From NCBI GenBank assembly GCA_019637645.1, contig JAHBVH010000010.1, positions 62,001 through 126,000 of the forward strand: a stretch of DNA of 64,000 bases. Direction: 5' to 3'. The position numbers and the translations under genes were made by a program. The DNA comes from Caldilineaceae bacterium. GTDB lineage: Bacteria; Chloroflexota; Anaerolineae; Caldilineales; Caldilineaceae. Below are positions 34,183 through 43,546 of the stretch, one piece after another. The notes under the pieces were generated by a model. It did not search any database. It was not told where the DNA came from and worked only from the letters and a program-made list of their open reading frames with translations. Each line of letters begins with the position of its first letter. Position 1 is the first letter of the stretch.

Positions 34183-35038
34183 CAAGCAGTATCTGTTAAA
34201 TTCTAAGCAGATGGCCAGCTTTGTGGCGCGTGGTTTTTTGCGCTTTGATGAAATGGTGCCAGCGTCGGTCAATGAAGCCGTAATGGCCGAGATCGACGCG
34301 GGTACGATCAAGGCGGCACCCGCGGGCACCCCCTTCTCACAATGCTACCCGGAGCCGTCGGCCATTGGCCGCATGTTGCGCATGCCTGAAGTGCAGGGGA
34401 TTATTCAAAGCTTGGTCGGGCCGGACCCGCTCTTTGATCATCACGCCGTCCATGTCCGCCAGGCCAATGAAGGCCAAGCCCAAGGGATGCATGGCGATTC
34501 GATCATCGATACCCGCATGCATTTTGATCTCCAACTGATGTACTTCCCCCACGATGTCCCGCTGGAAATGGGAGGCACGTTGATTGTGCCGGGCAGCCAA
34601 TATCGCCGCATCAATGAAATGGATATTGCCCGCTACCAGAACTTCTTGGGCCAAGTACCCATGGTTTGCAAGGCCGGCACCCTGCTTGCTCTCCACCATG
34701 GCATTTGGCACTGTGGTCGCCAAAACAAGACCAATCAGAAGCGCTACATGTACAAGATCCGCCTGAACCCCCGCGTGCGTCAATTGCGCCTGTGGAACAC
34801 CGACGATCTACCGGCCAATGTGCACAAGCCAATCTTTACGCGCGAAACGAACGCTGTCGAAGATGTGCAGACCATTCTTGGCAAACTCGAACCGTGGTTC
34901 GAAGATGCCGGTGGCCGTTTGGAAATCGTCAATCGCGTCAAGATGTGGCGCTTCCTTACGGGTGACAACAACTTTGATGTCCACTACTGGCTCACCCGCC
35001 TGGAGAATATGCCAGAGAATTTACAACTGGCCGCCTAG
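34175..35038 (+). CDS. Phytanoyl-CoA dioxygenase (PhyH) family protein
   Basis: 287 residues. Iron ligands are H106 and D108 (MHGDS) and H179 (HHGIWHCG), with R190 in QKRYMYKIR as the likely 2-oxoglutarate anchor; GGTLIVPGSQY is the family core. GGAGG lies 6 nt before the ATG at 34175. The sequence differs clearly from the PhyH at 6902 (different spacing and no TGAN segment), so they are not recent duplicates. Substrate unknown; the coupled small protein may be a partner or regulator. Confidence 0.88.
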   Translation: MVDKQYLLNSKQMASFVARGFLRFDEMVPASVNEAVMAEIDAGTIKAAPAGTPFSQCYPEPSAIGRMLRMPEVQGIIQSLVGPDPLFDHHAVHVRQANEGQAQGMHGDSIIDTRMHFDLQLMYFPHDVPLEMGGTLIVPGSQYRRINEMDIARYQNFLGQVPMVCKAGTLLALHHGIWHCGRQNKTNQKRYMYKIRLNPRVRQLRLWNTDDLPANVHKPIFTRETNAVEDVQTILGKLEPWFEDAGGRLEIVNRVKMWRFLTGDNNFDVHYWLTRLENMPENLQLAA

Positions 35039-35045
35039 GCGAACC

Positions 35046-35176
35046 GCGCTGTCAACGGATTCATAGCGTGGCTTGAACGGAATTCTGTGAGCGAATCCGT
35101 TCCCCATCGAACAATGGAGAACGAATTCGCCCAACGTTCATCCGTTCAATCGGCTCTCCCCATCCGTTGACAGCGC
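35046..35176. mobile_element. MITE-like inverted-repeat element, copy 1
   Basis: 131 bp with perfect 15-bp ends: GCGCTGTCAACGGAT at 35046–35060 and its complement at 35162–35176. Inner words TGAACGGA and TCCGTTCA also pair. The right 35 bp match the right end of copy 2 (38381–38415) in 34 positions. No coding capacity and no clear target duplication. Sits between convergent gene ends. Confidence 0.65.
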
Positions 35177-35188
35177 ATTCCCCGCGTG

Positions 35189-36079
35189 CTAGCGCCGCTC
35201 CTTGCAGATTGTCACCACCAAAACCCCAACCAAGACACCCACTCCACCCAGCCATTGTTGCCCCGTCGGCCATGTACCGAAGAGTAAGAAGGCCCACAAG
35301 ATCGCAGCGACCGGACTAAGCGTGCTGATCACCGAGAGCAGACTCATATTCAACCGTCGCAAGGCTTGATAGTAGAAGATGCGACTGATCGTCACATCAA
35401 TGGTCGCCGTTAGCAGAATCATGCCCCAGCCTTGCCACGAAGGCCAAGAAAATACTTGTCGACCAGCCACCGACAAGACCAACATGACCGCCGTGCCAAG
35501 CACCCGATAGAAGAAAAAGTTCAAAAAGTCAATGGTGCTGCCATGCCGTTTGACAATGGCAAAGTGCAAGGAGTAACAAAAGGAACCCGCAATAATCAAG
35601 AGGGCGCCCCATTGCAACTGGGCATCGGGTTGATAGGCGATCACCACACTCCCCACAACCGCGACCGCCGTACCCACGAGTTGGCCCATCGAAAAATGTT
35701 CACGTAGCCAAATAAGCCCAAAGGCAACCCCAAAGACGGTGGCGATCTGGCCGAGCATGGCCGCCGTGCCGACATCAATATAGGCAATCGCCACAAAAGC
35801 CAAATGGGTGCTAAAACCGATCAGGACACCAATGACTAGAAAGAAGCGCCAATGGTCACGTAGCGGAGCCCAGCGGAGCTGGCCGGTCACCCAGCCATAG
35901 ATACCAACTTGAAGCGTCGCAATGCTCATGACATACATCACCGACACATCTGGGCTTACATAGGGGAGCAGCAACCGCGCAAAAATAAAGTGCAGGCTAT
36001 CAAACAGAAGTAAGAGTGTCAGTTGGGTCACCTGCTTGGGGTCGAGCTGGCTGGCGTTGGACGCAAGCGCTTTTGGCAT
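35189..36079 (-). CDS. EamA/DMT family transporter
   Basis: 296 residues with ten hydrophobic helices, made of two EamA halves (about 20–150 and 165–290). The second half carries TLSPVAAILWAFLLFG, the usual EamA helix with Pro and Trp. Such carriers export amino acids or other metabolites. Its neighbour upstream on the same strand is a D-amino-acid oxidase, 32 bp away, so both may be co-transcribed and the substrate could be an amino acid. Confidence 0.85.
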   Translation of the reverse strand: MPKALASNASQLDPKQVTQLTLLLLFDSLHFIFARLLLPYVSPDVSVMYVMSIATLQVGIYGWVTGQLRWAPLRDHWRFFLVIGVLIGFSTHLAFVAIAYIDVGTAAMLGQIATVFGVAFGLIWLREHFSMGQLVGTAVAVVGSVVIAYQPDAQLQWGALLIIAGSFCYSLHFAIVKRHGSTIDFLNFFFYRVLGTAVMLVLSVAGRQVFSWPSWQGWGMILLTATIDVTISRIFYYQALRRLNMSLLSVISTLSPVAAILWAFLLFGTWPTGQQWLGGVGVLVGVLVVTICKERR

Positions 36080-36111
36080 AACGGCTCATTTCATCTGCAC
36101 ACATGGATTGG

Positions 36112-37074
36112 TTACAGCCCCACCGCGGCGCGGGCCAATGTCACGACTTCCGCCGCACACCCCCAAGAAAGCGTATGCCCCACAGAACCATGACCATAGT
36201 TGTGGATGACAACCTGTCCAGAAGGCAAGCTTTCTTGCTCCAGTCGCACCGCGTGGCGACCCGGTCGCAGCCCCACGTTGTGCTGCAAGATTTCCGGGCG
36301 ACGCAAGGCCGGGTTAAAGACGGCACAGCGCGCCAGAATCTGCTCGGCCACCGCCATATCCACCGCCGGATTCCCATCATAAAATTGATAGGTGCCCCCT
36401 AAAAGACAATCGTGGCCGCGCGGGATAATGTAGGTGGTCGTGTGGTCATCATTCGCATAGATGATCGCTGGCGTTAGTCCCGCTGGTTTGCGCACCGACA
36501 TGACTTGACCGCGTACGGGATACATGGCATCACCCGTCAAGGCAGACGCGCCAAGTCCGCTACAATTGACCAGCAGTTGATAGGATTGGTCGATTTCTGC
36601 AAAATTTTGTACTAACTTTGGCTGAATCGTAACGCCCATCGCCACTACCTGCCCCAACAGCCACGGCATATAAACCGGCACATCAATGCGTGGGACCGTG
36701 GCACACCAGCCCGACCAAGGCGCGGGGAAAATGCCGGGCGGCACCTCGCGCATGGCCCCCGCTGTAGCCATATAGGCCATCGCGGTTGGCACGTCCGCCA
36801 AGCTATAGAGATCCATGAACAAGACGCCCGTCGCGGGGTTCGTGGCAAAGCGCTGAAAGGTTGCCAAACTGGTCAATGCCCAAGTTTTTGAGCGCGCCCC
36901 GTCCGCCGTTGCCGATGGCGCCCAAAAGGCCGCTGCTACATCGGAGGTGGTATGGGGTGGCAAGCGCTGGGCAAAGAGCGTCACCGCAAAGCCCGCTTCA
37001 CCTAGCCGCATGGCGCTTGTTAGGCCGATCACACCCGCACCAATGACAGCGACCGTTGGTTTTGCTTGCGCCAT
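36112..37074 (-). CDS. FAD-dependent D-amino-acid oxidase (DAAO) family protein
   Basis: 320 residues. N-terminal FAD motif VAVIGAGVIGLTSAMRL, then SDVAAAFWAPS typical of D-amino-acid/D-aspartate oxidases. GLRPGRHAVRLE holds the substrate carboxylate Arg, and GHGSVGHTLSWGCA is the C-terminal FAD signature. It deaminates D-amino acids to 2-keto acids with H2O2. Side-chain choice cannot be read. Clear family member, normal length. Confidence 0.92.
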   Translation of the reverse strand: MAQAKPTVAVIGAGVIGLTSAMRLGEAGFAVTLFAQRLPPHTTSDVAAAFWAPSATADGARSKTWALTSLATFQRFATNPATGVLFMDLYSLADVPTAMAYMATAGAMREVPPGIFPAPWSGWCATVPRIDVPVYMPWLLGQVVAMGVTIQPKLVQNFAEIDQSYQLLVNCSGLGASALTGDAMYPVRGQVMSVRKPAGLTPAIIYANDDHTTTYIIPRGHDCLLGGTYQFYDGNPAVDMAVAEQILARCAVFNPALRRPEILQHNVGLRPGRHAVRLEQESLPSGQVVIHNYGHGSVGHTLSWGCAAEVVTLARAAVGL

Positions 37075-37147
37075 TTTCTTCTCCTTCGCTCATGAATCTA
37101 TGGTTGGACAGTGAGACAGTGGGACAGTGACGTTACGTGTTGGGTCA

Positions 37148-38188
37148 CTATGCCCAAAGTCTGGTGATTTCATCCGTGGCAAAGGTGGGGAAGGGGACGG
37201 TCTGGCCTTGACGATAGGCCGTGCGTCCGGCGGACTTTTCGACGATATGACCGACTTGGGCCACCGGCCACCCATGCGCCTGCCAGCGCGACCGCAATGG
37301 CTCGACCTGAGCGGCTGGCGCGGTCGCCAACAAAGCGCCCGACGCAATGACGCCCAACGGATCGAGGCCAAACGCATGGCAGAGCCGCACGGCTAACGCG
37401 TCCAGGGGAATGGCATCCAGATCAACGACCAAACCGGCATCCGCTGCCACGGCTAGTTCTAGCAGCCCCGTGGCAATGCCCCCTTCGGTTGGATCGTGCA
37501 TGGCCGTGACCAAGCCTGCTTCGGCAGCCAGCAAGGCCGGCTGCAAAACGCTAATGCCTGGGCTGTACAGATAGTGGGCGGCTTCATCAAGTTCGGCCAC
37601 ATTCCAACCCGCGTCAAGCAAGGCTTGGCGGCGTTCCCGGGCAATAATACTCGCTCCTTCGATGGGCGCAGTTCCGACCATGAGAATGGCATCGCCCACT
37701 TGTGCCCCGCGGCCTGCCACCATTTGGGCGCGGGGCACAACCCCTAGCAGCGTGCCCGCGACCACGGGTTGCATCACCGTGGGGGTAATTTCACTATGCC
37801 CACCGGCTACCACAATCCCCAGTTGCTGACAGGCCGCGCCAATCTGACGGAAAATGCGCTCAACGGTCGTGGCATCCGTTTGTTCCGCCGGGAGTAAGAT
37901 GGTGGGCAGATAAAAGAGGGGGCGCGCACCCGTCACCGCGAGATCGTTGGCACAGACATTGACGGCATAATAGCCAATTTCATCGGTGGCAAAGGTGATC
38001 GGATCACTCTTGGCCACGAGTAGTTGATCAGGCGCGTTGCCCCAATCAATCACCGCGGCGTCTTCGCCCAAGGCGGGGCCAAGCAACAGTTGTGGGTGGG
38101 CGGTTGGCAAGGTCGTGAGCAAGCCAGCCAACAAGGCCGGGGGCAATTTCCCAGCCGGTAAAGGCTGGCGAGCAGCTGTCTGCGTCAT
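37148..38188 (-). CDS. AIR synthase-related protein (HypE/SelD-like)
   Basis: About 346 residues from the ATG at 38188. ATP-binding AIRS fold: LGEDAAVIDW near the N-terminus, FATDEIGYYAVNVCANDLAVTG-type central loop, GGHSEITPTVM and DPTEGGIATGLLELA. It matches HypE-like and selenophosphate-synthetase-related proteins, but lacks the C-terminal Cys tail of HypE, so NiFe-hydrogenase maturation is unlikely. No hyp genes nearby. A longer start (38275) would include repeat-adjacent DNA. Biochemistry of this subgroup is not established. Confidence 0.75.
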   Translation of the reverse strand: MTQTAARQPLPAGKLPPALLAGLLTTLPTAHPQLLLGPALGEDAAVIDWGNAPDQLLVAKSDPITFATDEIGYYAVNVCANDLAVTGARPLFYLPTILLPAEQTDATTVERIFRQIGAACQQLGIVVAGGHSEITPTVMQPVVAGTLLGVVPRAQMVAGRGAQVGDAILMVGTAPIEGASIIARERRQALLDAGWNVAELDEAAHYLYSPGISVLQPALLAAEAGLVTAMHDPTEGGIATGLLELAVAADAGLVVDLDAIPLDALAVRLCHAFGLDPLGVIASGALLATAPAAQVEPLRSRWQAHGWPVAQVGHIVEKSAGRTAYRQGQTVPFPTFATDEITRLWA

Positions 38189-38289
38189 GCGTATGTCCCA
38201 TTCAGTTGCGGGAATAGGACGCGGATAGACGCGTCCAAAATTTTTACCGGGAGACCACTTTTTATGAATCCTCAAGTTACGCAGTCGGT

Positions 38290-38415
38290 GCTATCAATGG
38301 ATGCAAGATACGGATTGAACGAATATTCCAGACAAAATCCGTTCAACCGGTAGGCAAAGGCACCGATCTCTGTCCGCGGAATCCGTTCAATCGGCTCTCA
38401 CCATCCGTTGACAGC
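38290..38415. mobile_element. MITE-like inverted-repeat element, copy 2
   Basis: 126 bp. Ends GCTATCAATGGAT (38290–38302) and ATCCGTTGACAGC (38403–38415) match as inverted repeats in 11 of 13 positions. The right 35 bp are almost identical to copy 1 and in the same orientation; the middle is diverged. Located between the LysM gene end and the AIRS-like gene start. Confidence 0.6.
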
Positions 38416-38434
38416 CTCCCCTGCGTAATATCCA

Positions 38435-40144
38435 TTAGTAAATAATATGCACCGGCATACCGATGTAGGCCCGCTCAAAGAGTACCACGGCGTCTCGATC
38501 ATCCAACATGGCACAGCCAAAGGTGGCTGGCTCTCCAACCAAGCGCTCCCAGATCTTCTTCCCCGTATCCCATTCAACGGGCAGGCCATGTATGCCATTT
38601 TCGTAGGCACCTACATTGTAGATGCCGAGCCAGTAGGGCATGTCGAGGCGATAGGCATTGCTCTTGGCATTTTCGATTTTGCTCTGCACCGCAAAGCTGC
38701 CGACCCGTGTGATCCAGTCACCATAGCCCGTGCTACAGGTCCAAGCATAGGCCACGCGATCCCCTTGGAAGAGCCAGCACTGTTGGCGGCTTAGGCTCAC
38801 CAAAAAGCTGGTACCCGAGGCTGGCACCGGTGGGCGGGCGTTGGGCAACGCAGGGGGGCCATAGGGAATGCGCAACTCAAGGCCCGCATAGACGGTCTCT
38901 TCGTCGGGCAACCCATTATATTCGATCAGCGCCAACTTGGTGCTATTGAACGCATTTGCCAAGACCGAAAGCGTATCCCCCCGTTGAACGCTGTAATAGT
39001 AAAAGCCACGGCGCAACGGGCCTACCGCGACATCTTCTTGCGCCACCTGGGCCCCAGGAATGGTTAGCCGCTGCCCAACAACCACGTTATCGGGGTTGGC
39101 TAGCCAATTGGCGCTGAGTAAATCGGCAATGGTGAGGTCGAACTGCGCGGCGATGGTACCCAGGTTGTCACCGGGCTTTACGACATATTCACGTGCTTGG
39201 CGCTTCACTTGCAGATCAGCACCCGTCGCGGGCAGGATCAGCGTCTGCCCAGCGGCCAGGGTCCCAATGGTGCTTGGGTCAATTTGATTCAGTTGACGGA
39301 GCGCTTCAAAATCCACCCCGGCGCGGAGCGCGATCCGGGCCAAAGTATCGCCAGCGCGCACGGTGTAGACGCGATTAAGCGAGGTGGTCAGGCGGCTGAA
39401 ATCAACCGCCTGAGGGGCCGGTGTTGCTTCGGCTTCCAGCGCACTATCGACTTCCCCTTCAGTGCTTCCTTCCTCTGTGCTTGCCCCTTCTGTCTCTCCA
39501 TCAGCAGCTACCTCGGCTCCTTCGTCAGCAACTACGGTTGCGTCCTCAGTCGCGTCGTCGGTTGGCGTCGCGGTTGCCGAGGGCGGGGTTGCTTCCGCTG
39601 GCGTTGGTGTATCGGCGGCGGTGGGGGACGCCGTCGTTTCCGTCGTTGGCGCTACCGTAGCCGTTGCTGTCTGCGCCGGGGGAATCGATAAGATCTGCCC
39701 TTCATAAATGGCATTGGCGTCGCGGATGCCATTGGCTTGCATCAGCCGGGTAACCGCAATGTCAAAACGCTGGGCGATCTGACTGAGGGTCTCACCGGCC
39801 TGGACGGCATAGGTTGGCAAGGGTACAGCGGTTGGTTGGCGTTGGGCTGCCGTGGGCAAGAGGAGTTCCTGGCCGACATAGATCGCGTCGGCGTTGGTAA
39901 TTTGGTTGAGCGCCATCAGCTCGGCAACATCCACCCCATAGTTTTGGGCGATGACACTCAGGCTTTCCCCCCGTTGCACAACATGGGTTTCCCCGCTCTC
40001 GGTTTGGGCATAGAGCGGTGGCGGCCCCAAACGGCTGCTCGCGAGCAGAACCATCAGGAGACAGATCGACAACATAAAATAGTGAGCGCAGCGGGGAAAG
40101 CCCAGTGGCGTACGCCCACCGCGTGAATAGCGCAATTGATCCAT
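38435..40144 (-). CDS. LysM x5 and L,D-transpeptidase (YkuD) cell-wall enzyme
   Basis: About 569 residues. A membrane/signal segment at 22–40 is followed by LysM1 (54–97) and LysM2 (111–155), an acidic/Thr-rich linker of about 100 residues, LysM3–5 (about 256–417), and a YkuD domain (435–569). The YkuD active site is atypical: His519 in IHGLP and Cys544 in TFGCAM, where SHGC is normal, so Phe replaces the usual His. Start ATG 40144 has GAGGA upstream. Predicted to bind peptidoglycan or other glycans outside and cross-link or anchor. Monoderm Chloroflexota context plausible. Confidence 0.88.
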   Translation of the reverse strand: MDQLRYSRGGRTPLGFPRCAHYFMLSICLLMVLLASSRLGPPPLYAQTESGETHVVQRGESLSVIAQNYGVDVAELMALNQITNADAIYVGQELLLPTAAQRQPTAVPLPTYAVQAGETLSQIAQRFDIAVTRLMQANGIRDANAIYEGQILSIPPAQTATATVAPTTETTASPTAADTPTPAEATPPSATATPTDDATEDATVVADEGAEVAADGETEGASTEEGSTEGEVDSALEAEATPAPQAVDFSRLTTSLNRVYTVRAGDTLARIALRAGVDFEALRQLNQIDPSTIGTLAAGQTLILPATGADLQVKRQAREYVVKPGDNLGTIAAQFDLTIADLLSANWLANPDNVVVGQRLTIPGAQVAQEDVAVGPLRRGFYYYSVQRGDTLSVLANAFNSTKLALIEYNGLPDEETVYAGLELRIPYGPPALPNARPPVPASGTSFLVSLSRQQCWLFQGDRVAYAWTCSTGYGDWITRVGSFAVQSKIENAKSNAYRLDMPYWLGIYNVGAYENGIHGLPVEWDTGKKIWERLVGEPATFGCAMLDDRDAVVLFERAYIGMPVHIIY

Positions 40145-40230
40145 AGCGATGTCCTCGGGTAGCAAGACTCCATTTCGGTATGGGGAGCGTACCTTGAAGC
40201 GACAATGTTGTCAAGTGGTATGAATTGTTT

Positions 40231-40259
40231 TTGCTCTTTTGCATTTCCCTCGTTACAAT
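40231..40259 (+). promoter_or_regulatory. Promoter of obgE, probably leaderless
   Basis: TTGCTC (40231–40236), 17-bp spacer, TACAAT (40254–40259). The ATG follows 7 nt later, the position expected for transcription start. TAAGG sits in that gap but would not be transcribed. Confidence 0.6.
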
Positions 40260-40266
40260 GTAAGGT

Positions 40267-41550
40267 ATGTTTTTTGATCAAGCAAAAATTTATGTAAAAG
40301 CAGGTGACGGTGGTAATGGCGTCATAGCCTTCCGCCGTGAAAAATATGTGCCGAGAGGCGGCCCTTCTGGTGGTAATGGCGGACGGGGCGGTCATATTTA
40401 TTTGGTCGTCGATCCAGCGCTCAATACGCTGCATGCCTTCCAACGGAATCTCCACTATCGGGCCGAACGCGGTGGCCATGGCGGCGGGGCGAACAAAACC
40501 GGTGCCATGGGCGAGGATATCCATATTCCCGTCCCGCCGGGTACGATCGTGACCGATGCCGAGAGCGGCGAGTTCTTGGGCGATTTGACGCAGCCTGGGC
40601 AGACGCTGTTGGTGGTGCAAGGTGGCCGCGGTGGCCGCGGCAACTACGCCTTTAAGTCGGCCCAGAATAAAGCGCCGCGCATTGCCGAAAATGGCGAAAC
40701 CGGTCAAGAGCGCTGGCTGGCCTTTGAGCTAAAATTGGTGGCCGATGTCGGCATCATTGGCATTCCTAACGCAGGCAAATCAACCTTACTGAGCGTGCTA
40801 AGCGCGGCGAAACCCAAAATTGCGGACTATCCCTTTACAACCGTGACACCGAATTTAGGGATGGCCGAGGTCGCTCATCGTCAACTCCTGTTGATCGATA
40901 TTCCTGGGTTGATGGAAGGCGCCCACGAAGGGGTCGGGCTTGGGTTAGACTTTTTGCGGCATATCGAACGGACGCGCGTCCTCATTCATCTCCTGGGGGG
41001 AGATAGCCCCGATCCAGTAGGGGATTTTGAAGCGGTTAATCAGGAGCTGATCTTATTTAACCCTGGCTTGCGTGACAAACCCCAATTAGTGGTTTTGAAT
41101 AAGTTGGATCTACCCATGGCGCAAGCGCGCTGGTCGGAGGTCGAACAGGCGATCCAGGCCCAAGGCTATCCCGTGTTGGCGATTAGTGCCGTTGCCCACC
41201 AAAATTTGGATCAACTGCTCTTTCGGGTCCAAGCGATGCTGGATGAATTACTACCGGTCGAAGAGCCTGCAGAAGAAAGTTTGCCGGAGATCACACCCGA
41301 GACCGATGAGAAAGCCTTTGCCATTTACCGCTTGGACGATCACCTGTGGTGGGTGGAAGGGGTGGCCATTGAACGGGCCGCGCAAATGACTAAGTGGGAT
41401 TACTATGAAGCGGGGCTGCGCTTCCAACGCATTTTGCGGGCCACTGGGATTGCCGAGGCTCTACGTGAGGCTGGTATTCAAGATGGTGATACCGTGCGCA
41501 TTGGTGATGCCGAATTGGTTTGGGGCTACGAAAACGCCTTTGGCGAATAA
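40267..41550 (+). CDS. obgE: GTPase ObgE/CgtA
   Basis: 427 residues. The glycine-rich Obg domain (1–158, [28 protein letters not shown]) precedes a G domain with [10 protein letters not shown] (about 166), [16 protein letters not shown] and SAVA, and a C-terminal OCT domain that ends [13 protein letters not shown]. Essential ribosome-associated GTPase in 50S assembly and stress control. It leads nadD in the same direction, 72 bp apart, a common bacterial order. Confidence 0.96.
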   Translation: MFFDQAKIYVKAGDGGNGVIAFRREKYVPRGGPSGGNGGRGGHIYLVVDPALNTLHAFQRNLHYRAERGGHGGGANKTGAMGEDIHIPVPPGTIVTDAESGEFLGDLTQPGQTLLVVQGGRGGRGNYAFKSAQNKAPRIAENGETGQERWLAFELKLVADVGIIGIPNAGKSTLLSVLSAAKPKIADYPFTTVTPNLGMAEVAHRQLLLIDIPGLMEGAHEGVGLGLDFLRHIERTRVLIHLLGGDSPDPVGDFEAVNQELILFNPGLRDKPQLVVLNKLDLPMAQARWSEVEQAIQAQGYPVLAISAVAHQNLDQLLFRVQAMLDELLPVEEPAEESLPEITPETDEKAFAIYRLDDHLWWVEGVAIERAAQMTKWDYYEAGLRFQRILRATGIAEALREAGIQDGDTVRIGDAELVWGYENAFGE

Positions 41551-41622
41551 AACCCATCCGCATCCGTTATCATCCATAGAATCACCTATAAAATCACCCA
41601 TAGTGCAGGCGCAGAGGGGCTC

Positions 41623-42231
41623 GTGACAAAACCGCGCATCGGGATCTTTGGGGGCACCTTTGATCCCGTTCACATTGGTCATCTGATCCTGGCCGAAGAG
41701 GCGCGGTTTCAGTTAGCGTTGGATCGGGTCTATTTGGTGCCAGCCGGTGAGCCGCCGCATAAGCAAGATCAGCCATTAACCGCGGTTACCCATCGCCTGA
41801 TCATGACGGAGCTGGCTACGAACGAGATGCCGGGCCTGTGGGTGAGCCGTGTCGATACGGATCGGCCTGGCCCCCACTACTCGAACGATACGGTGGCATT
41901 ACTACGAGCAGAACTCGGCGAAGACGTTGATCTCTTCTTTCTCATGGGCATGGACAGCCTCCGTGATCTGCCCACTTGGCGACAACCACAATGGCTGATC
42001 GAACAATGTACGCTGGTTGTCCTGACCCGCCATGACATTGCGATTGATTGGCCTCAGCTAGAAGAGGCGCTACCAGGGCTACGGGCGCGCGTCGTTCTCC
42101 TCGATATGCCCGAGCTTGAGATTGCCAGCCGTAGTCTGCGCGAACGGATCCGCCAGGGCGCGCCTATTTGTCACCAAGTGCCACGCCCCGTCGAAGTCTA
42201 TATTCAAAAACATCGGCTCTATCAGATGTAA
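41623..42231 (+). CDS. nadD: Nicotinate-nucleotide adenylyltransferase NadD
   Basis: 202 residues. [15 protein letters not shown] is the nucleotidyl transferase (H/T)xGH motif, and [11 protein letters not shown] matches the ISSTxIR signature with R for T. It makes deamido-NAD from NaMN. GTG start with GAGGGG 3–8 nt upstream. Shares the obgE neighbourhood; 3' end is followed by a weak 9-bp inverted repeat (42271/42307) that enters the next gene. Confidence 0.93.
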   Translation: MTKPRIGIFGGTFDPVHIGHLILAEEARFQLALDRVYLVPAGEPPHKQDQPLTAVTHRLIMTELATNEMPGLWVSRVDTDRPGPHYSNDTVALLRAELGEDVDLFFLMGMDSLRDLPTWRQPQWLIEQCTLVVLTRHDIAIDWPQLEEALPGLRARVVLLDMPELEIASRSLRERIRQGAPICHQVPRPVEVYIQKHRLYQM

Positions 42232-42286
42232 GATCAGCTATCCGTGATCGCCCGAATGTCTTCTCAGCTCTTCGGCTCTCTAGTTT

Positions 42287-43546
42287 TCATTTTTCGTCTA
42301 GGCTCAAGAGCCGAATGAGGAGCAGGGCCGCATCAAATTGTCGATCCGCGGTTTGCCAAAGCTGCTCAGCCGTCATTTCGTCCAAGGCGGCGGCATCGAG
42401 TAAAGCGGCTACGGCTGGTTGCGTGACTTGAATGGTGGGCTGAATGCCTTGGTCTTTAATGAGATGCATTTGGGGTGTCAGCCAGTTTGTCACACCGAGC
42501 CGCAGCACTGAGCCATCACTGAGGGTGAAAGGTTGGAGGACGGTGCCTGTCCCGAGGGTGGTGGCGCCGACGAGTTGGGCCCGCTCATTTTCTTGTAGCG
42601 CACCGGCTAGGATTTCGGCGGCGCTGGCCGAGCCTTGATTCACGAGAACGACCAAGGGAAACTCCCGGGCAAGGCCATTGCCAACCGATTTATGCGTCGT
42701 AATCACCCCTTTGGCATCACGTTCGTGCAAAATCACTTGCCCACTGGGTAAAAATTGGGCGCCCACGCGAATTGCTTCGTGCAGGTATCCTCCTGGATTG
42801 TTGCGTAAGTCTAAGACAATTCCCCGCACCGCACGGCCATGGGCCGCTTCGGCCCGAATGGCCCGTAAGGCACGCATTAATTCAAAGTTCGTATCTCCCG
42901 CAAATTGAGTAATTTGAAGATAAGCAATCTCGGTTCCTGGAATCCGAGTCCAGACAACACTATCCAACTCAATGCGCCCCCGGATTACCATAATGTCAAC
43001 CGGTTCTTCTGCTTCTGGATGAAGGATCGTCAAAACGACTGGGGTGCCGACTGGTCCGCGTACCCGTTGAATGACTTCCCATTCAGGAATATCGGCAATG
43101 GGTGTTCCGTCAATGGCGAGTACGACATCACCGGCTAAGATCCCGGCAGCTTCCGCTGGTGAACCACGAATCGGCGCTACAATCGTAAACTGTCCATTCT
43201 CCGTTGTGACATGGGCCCCAATGCCTTCAAAGGAGCCTTCCAGCGCGTCCTGCTGAAGTTTGGCTGTTTCTGGATCAAAGAAGGCGGTATGATTGGTATC
43301 GCCTAAGGTAGCTAGCATCCCTTGGATTGCGCCGTAGGTCATCCGCTGAAAGTCAAGCTTGTCTTGGTCGACAAAGTTCGTCAGCACAATGTCCCAGGCT
43401 TCCCAAAAGAGCGCAAACTCGGGGGGCGCCTCGGCCGCCCAAACGGGACGAACAAACCATCCGGTAATGTTGCCAATCCCAAAGGCAAGGATGACAACGG
43501 TAGCATAAGCAAATTGTCGTATGTTTCTTCTAATCCCTACTATCAT
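42287..43546 (-). CDS. S41 family C-terminal processing peptidase homologue lacking catalytic Lys
   Basis: About 419 residues from the ATG at 43546 (AAGGAAG upstream). N-terminal membrane segment (about 12–32), PDZ domain (about 95–185, [10 protein letters not shown]...[14 protein letters not shown]), then the S41 protease core with [11 protein letters not shown] and [10 protein letters not shown]. The catalytic Ser is S308. The Lys that should lie 25 residues on (TFGKG) is Thr (TTLGTGTV). The paralogue at 61590 has the same change. Activity is thus uncertain; it could use another general base. Probably membrane-anchored, facing outside. Confidence 0.85.
   Translation of the reverse strand: MIVGIRRNIRQFAYATVVILAFGIGNITGWFVRPVWAAEAPPEFALFWEAWDIVLTNFVDQDKLDFQRMTYGAIQGMLATLGDTNHTAFFDPETAKLQQDALEGSFEGIGAHVTTENGQFTIVAPIRGSPAEAAGILAGDVVLAIDGTPIADIPEWEVIQRVRGPVGTPVVLTILHPEAEEPVDIMVIRGRIELDSVVWTRIPGTEIAYLQITQFAGDTNFELMRALRAIRAEAAHGRAVRGIVLDLRNNPGGYLHEAIRVGAQFLPSGQVILHERDAKGVITTHKSVGNGLAREFPLVVLVNQGSASAAEILAGALQENERAQLVGATTLGTGTVLQPFTLSDGSVLRLGVTNWLTPQMHLIKDQGIQPTIQVTQPAVAALLDAAALDEMTAEQLWQTADRQFDAALLLIRLLSLDEK

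Noticed and set aside
35189..38188. Hydrogenase maturation (hypE) operon
   Set aside because: The AIRS-like protein lacks the C-terminal Cys of HypE and no hyp or hydrogenase genes are near.
42271..42315. 9-bp inverted repeat TTCGGCTCT / AGAGCCGAA after nadD as terminator
   Set aside because: Large 27-nt loop and extends into the S41 coding end; too weak to call.
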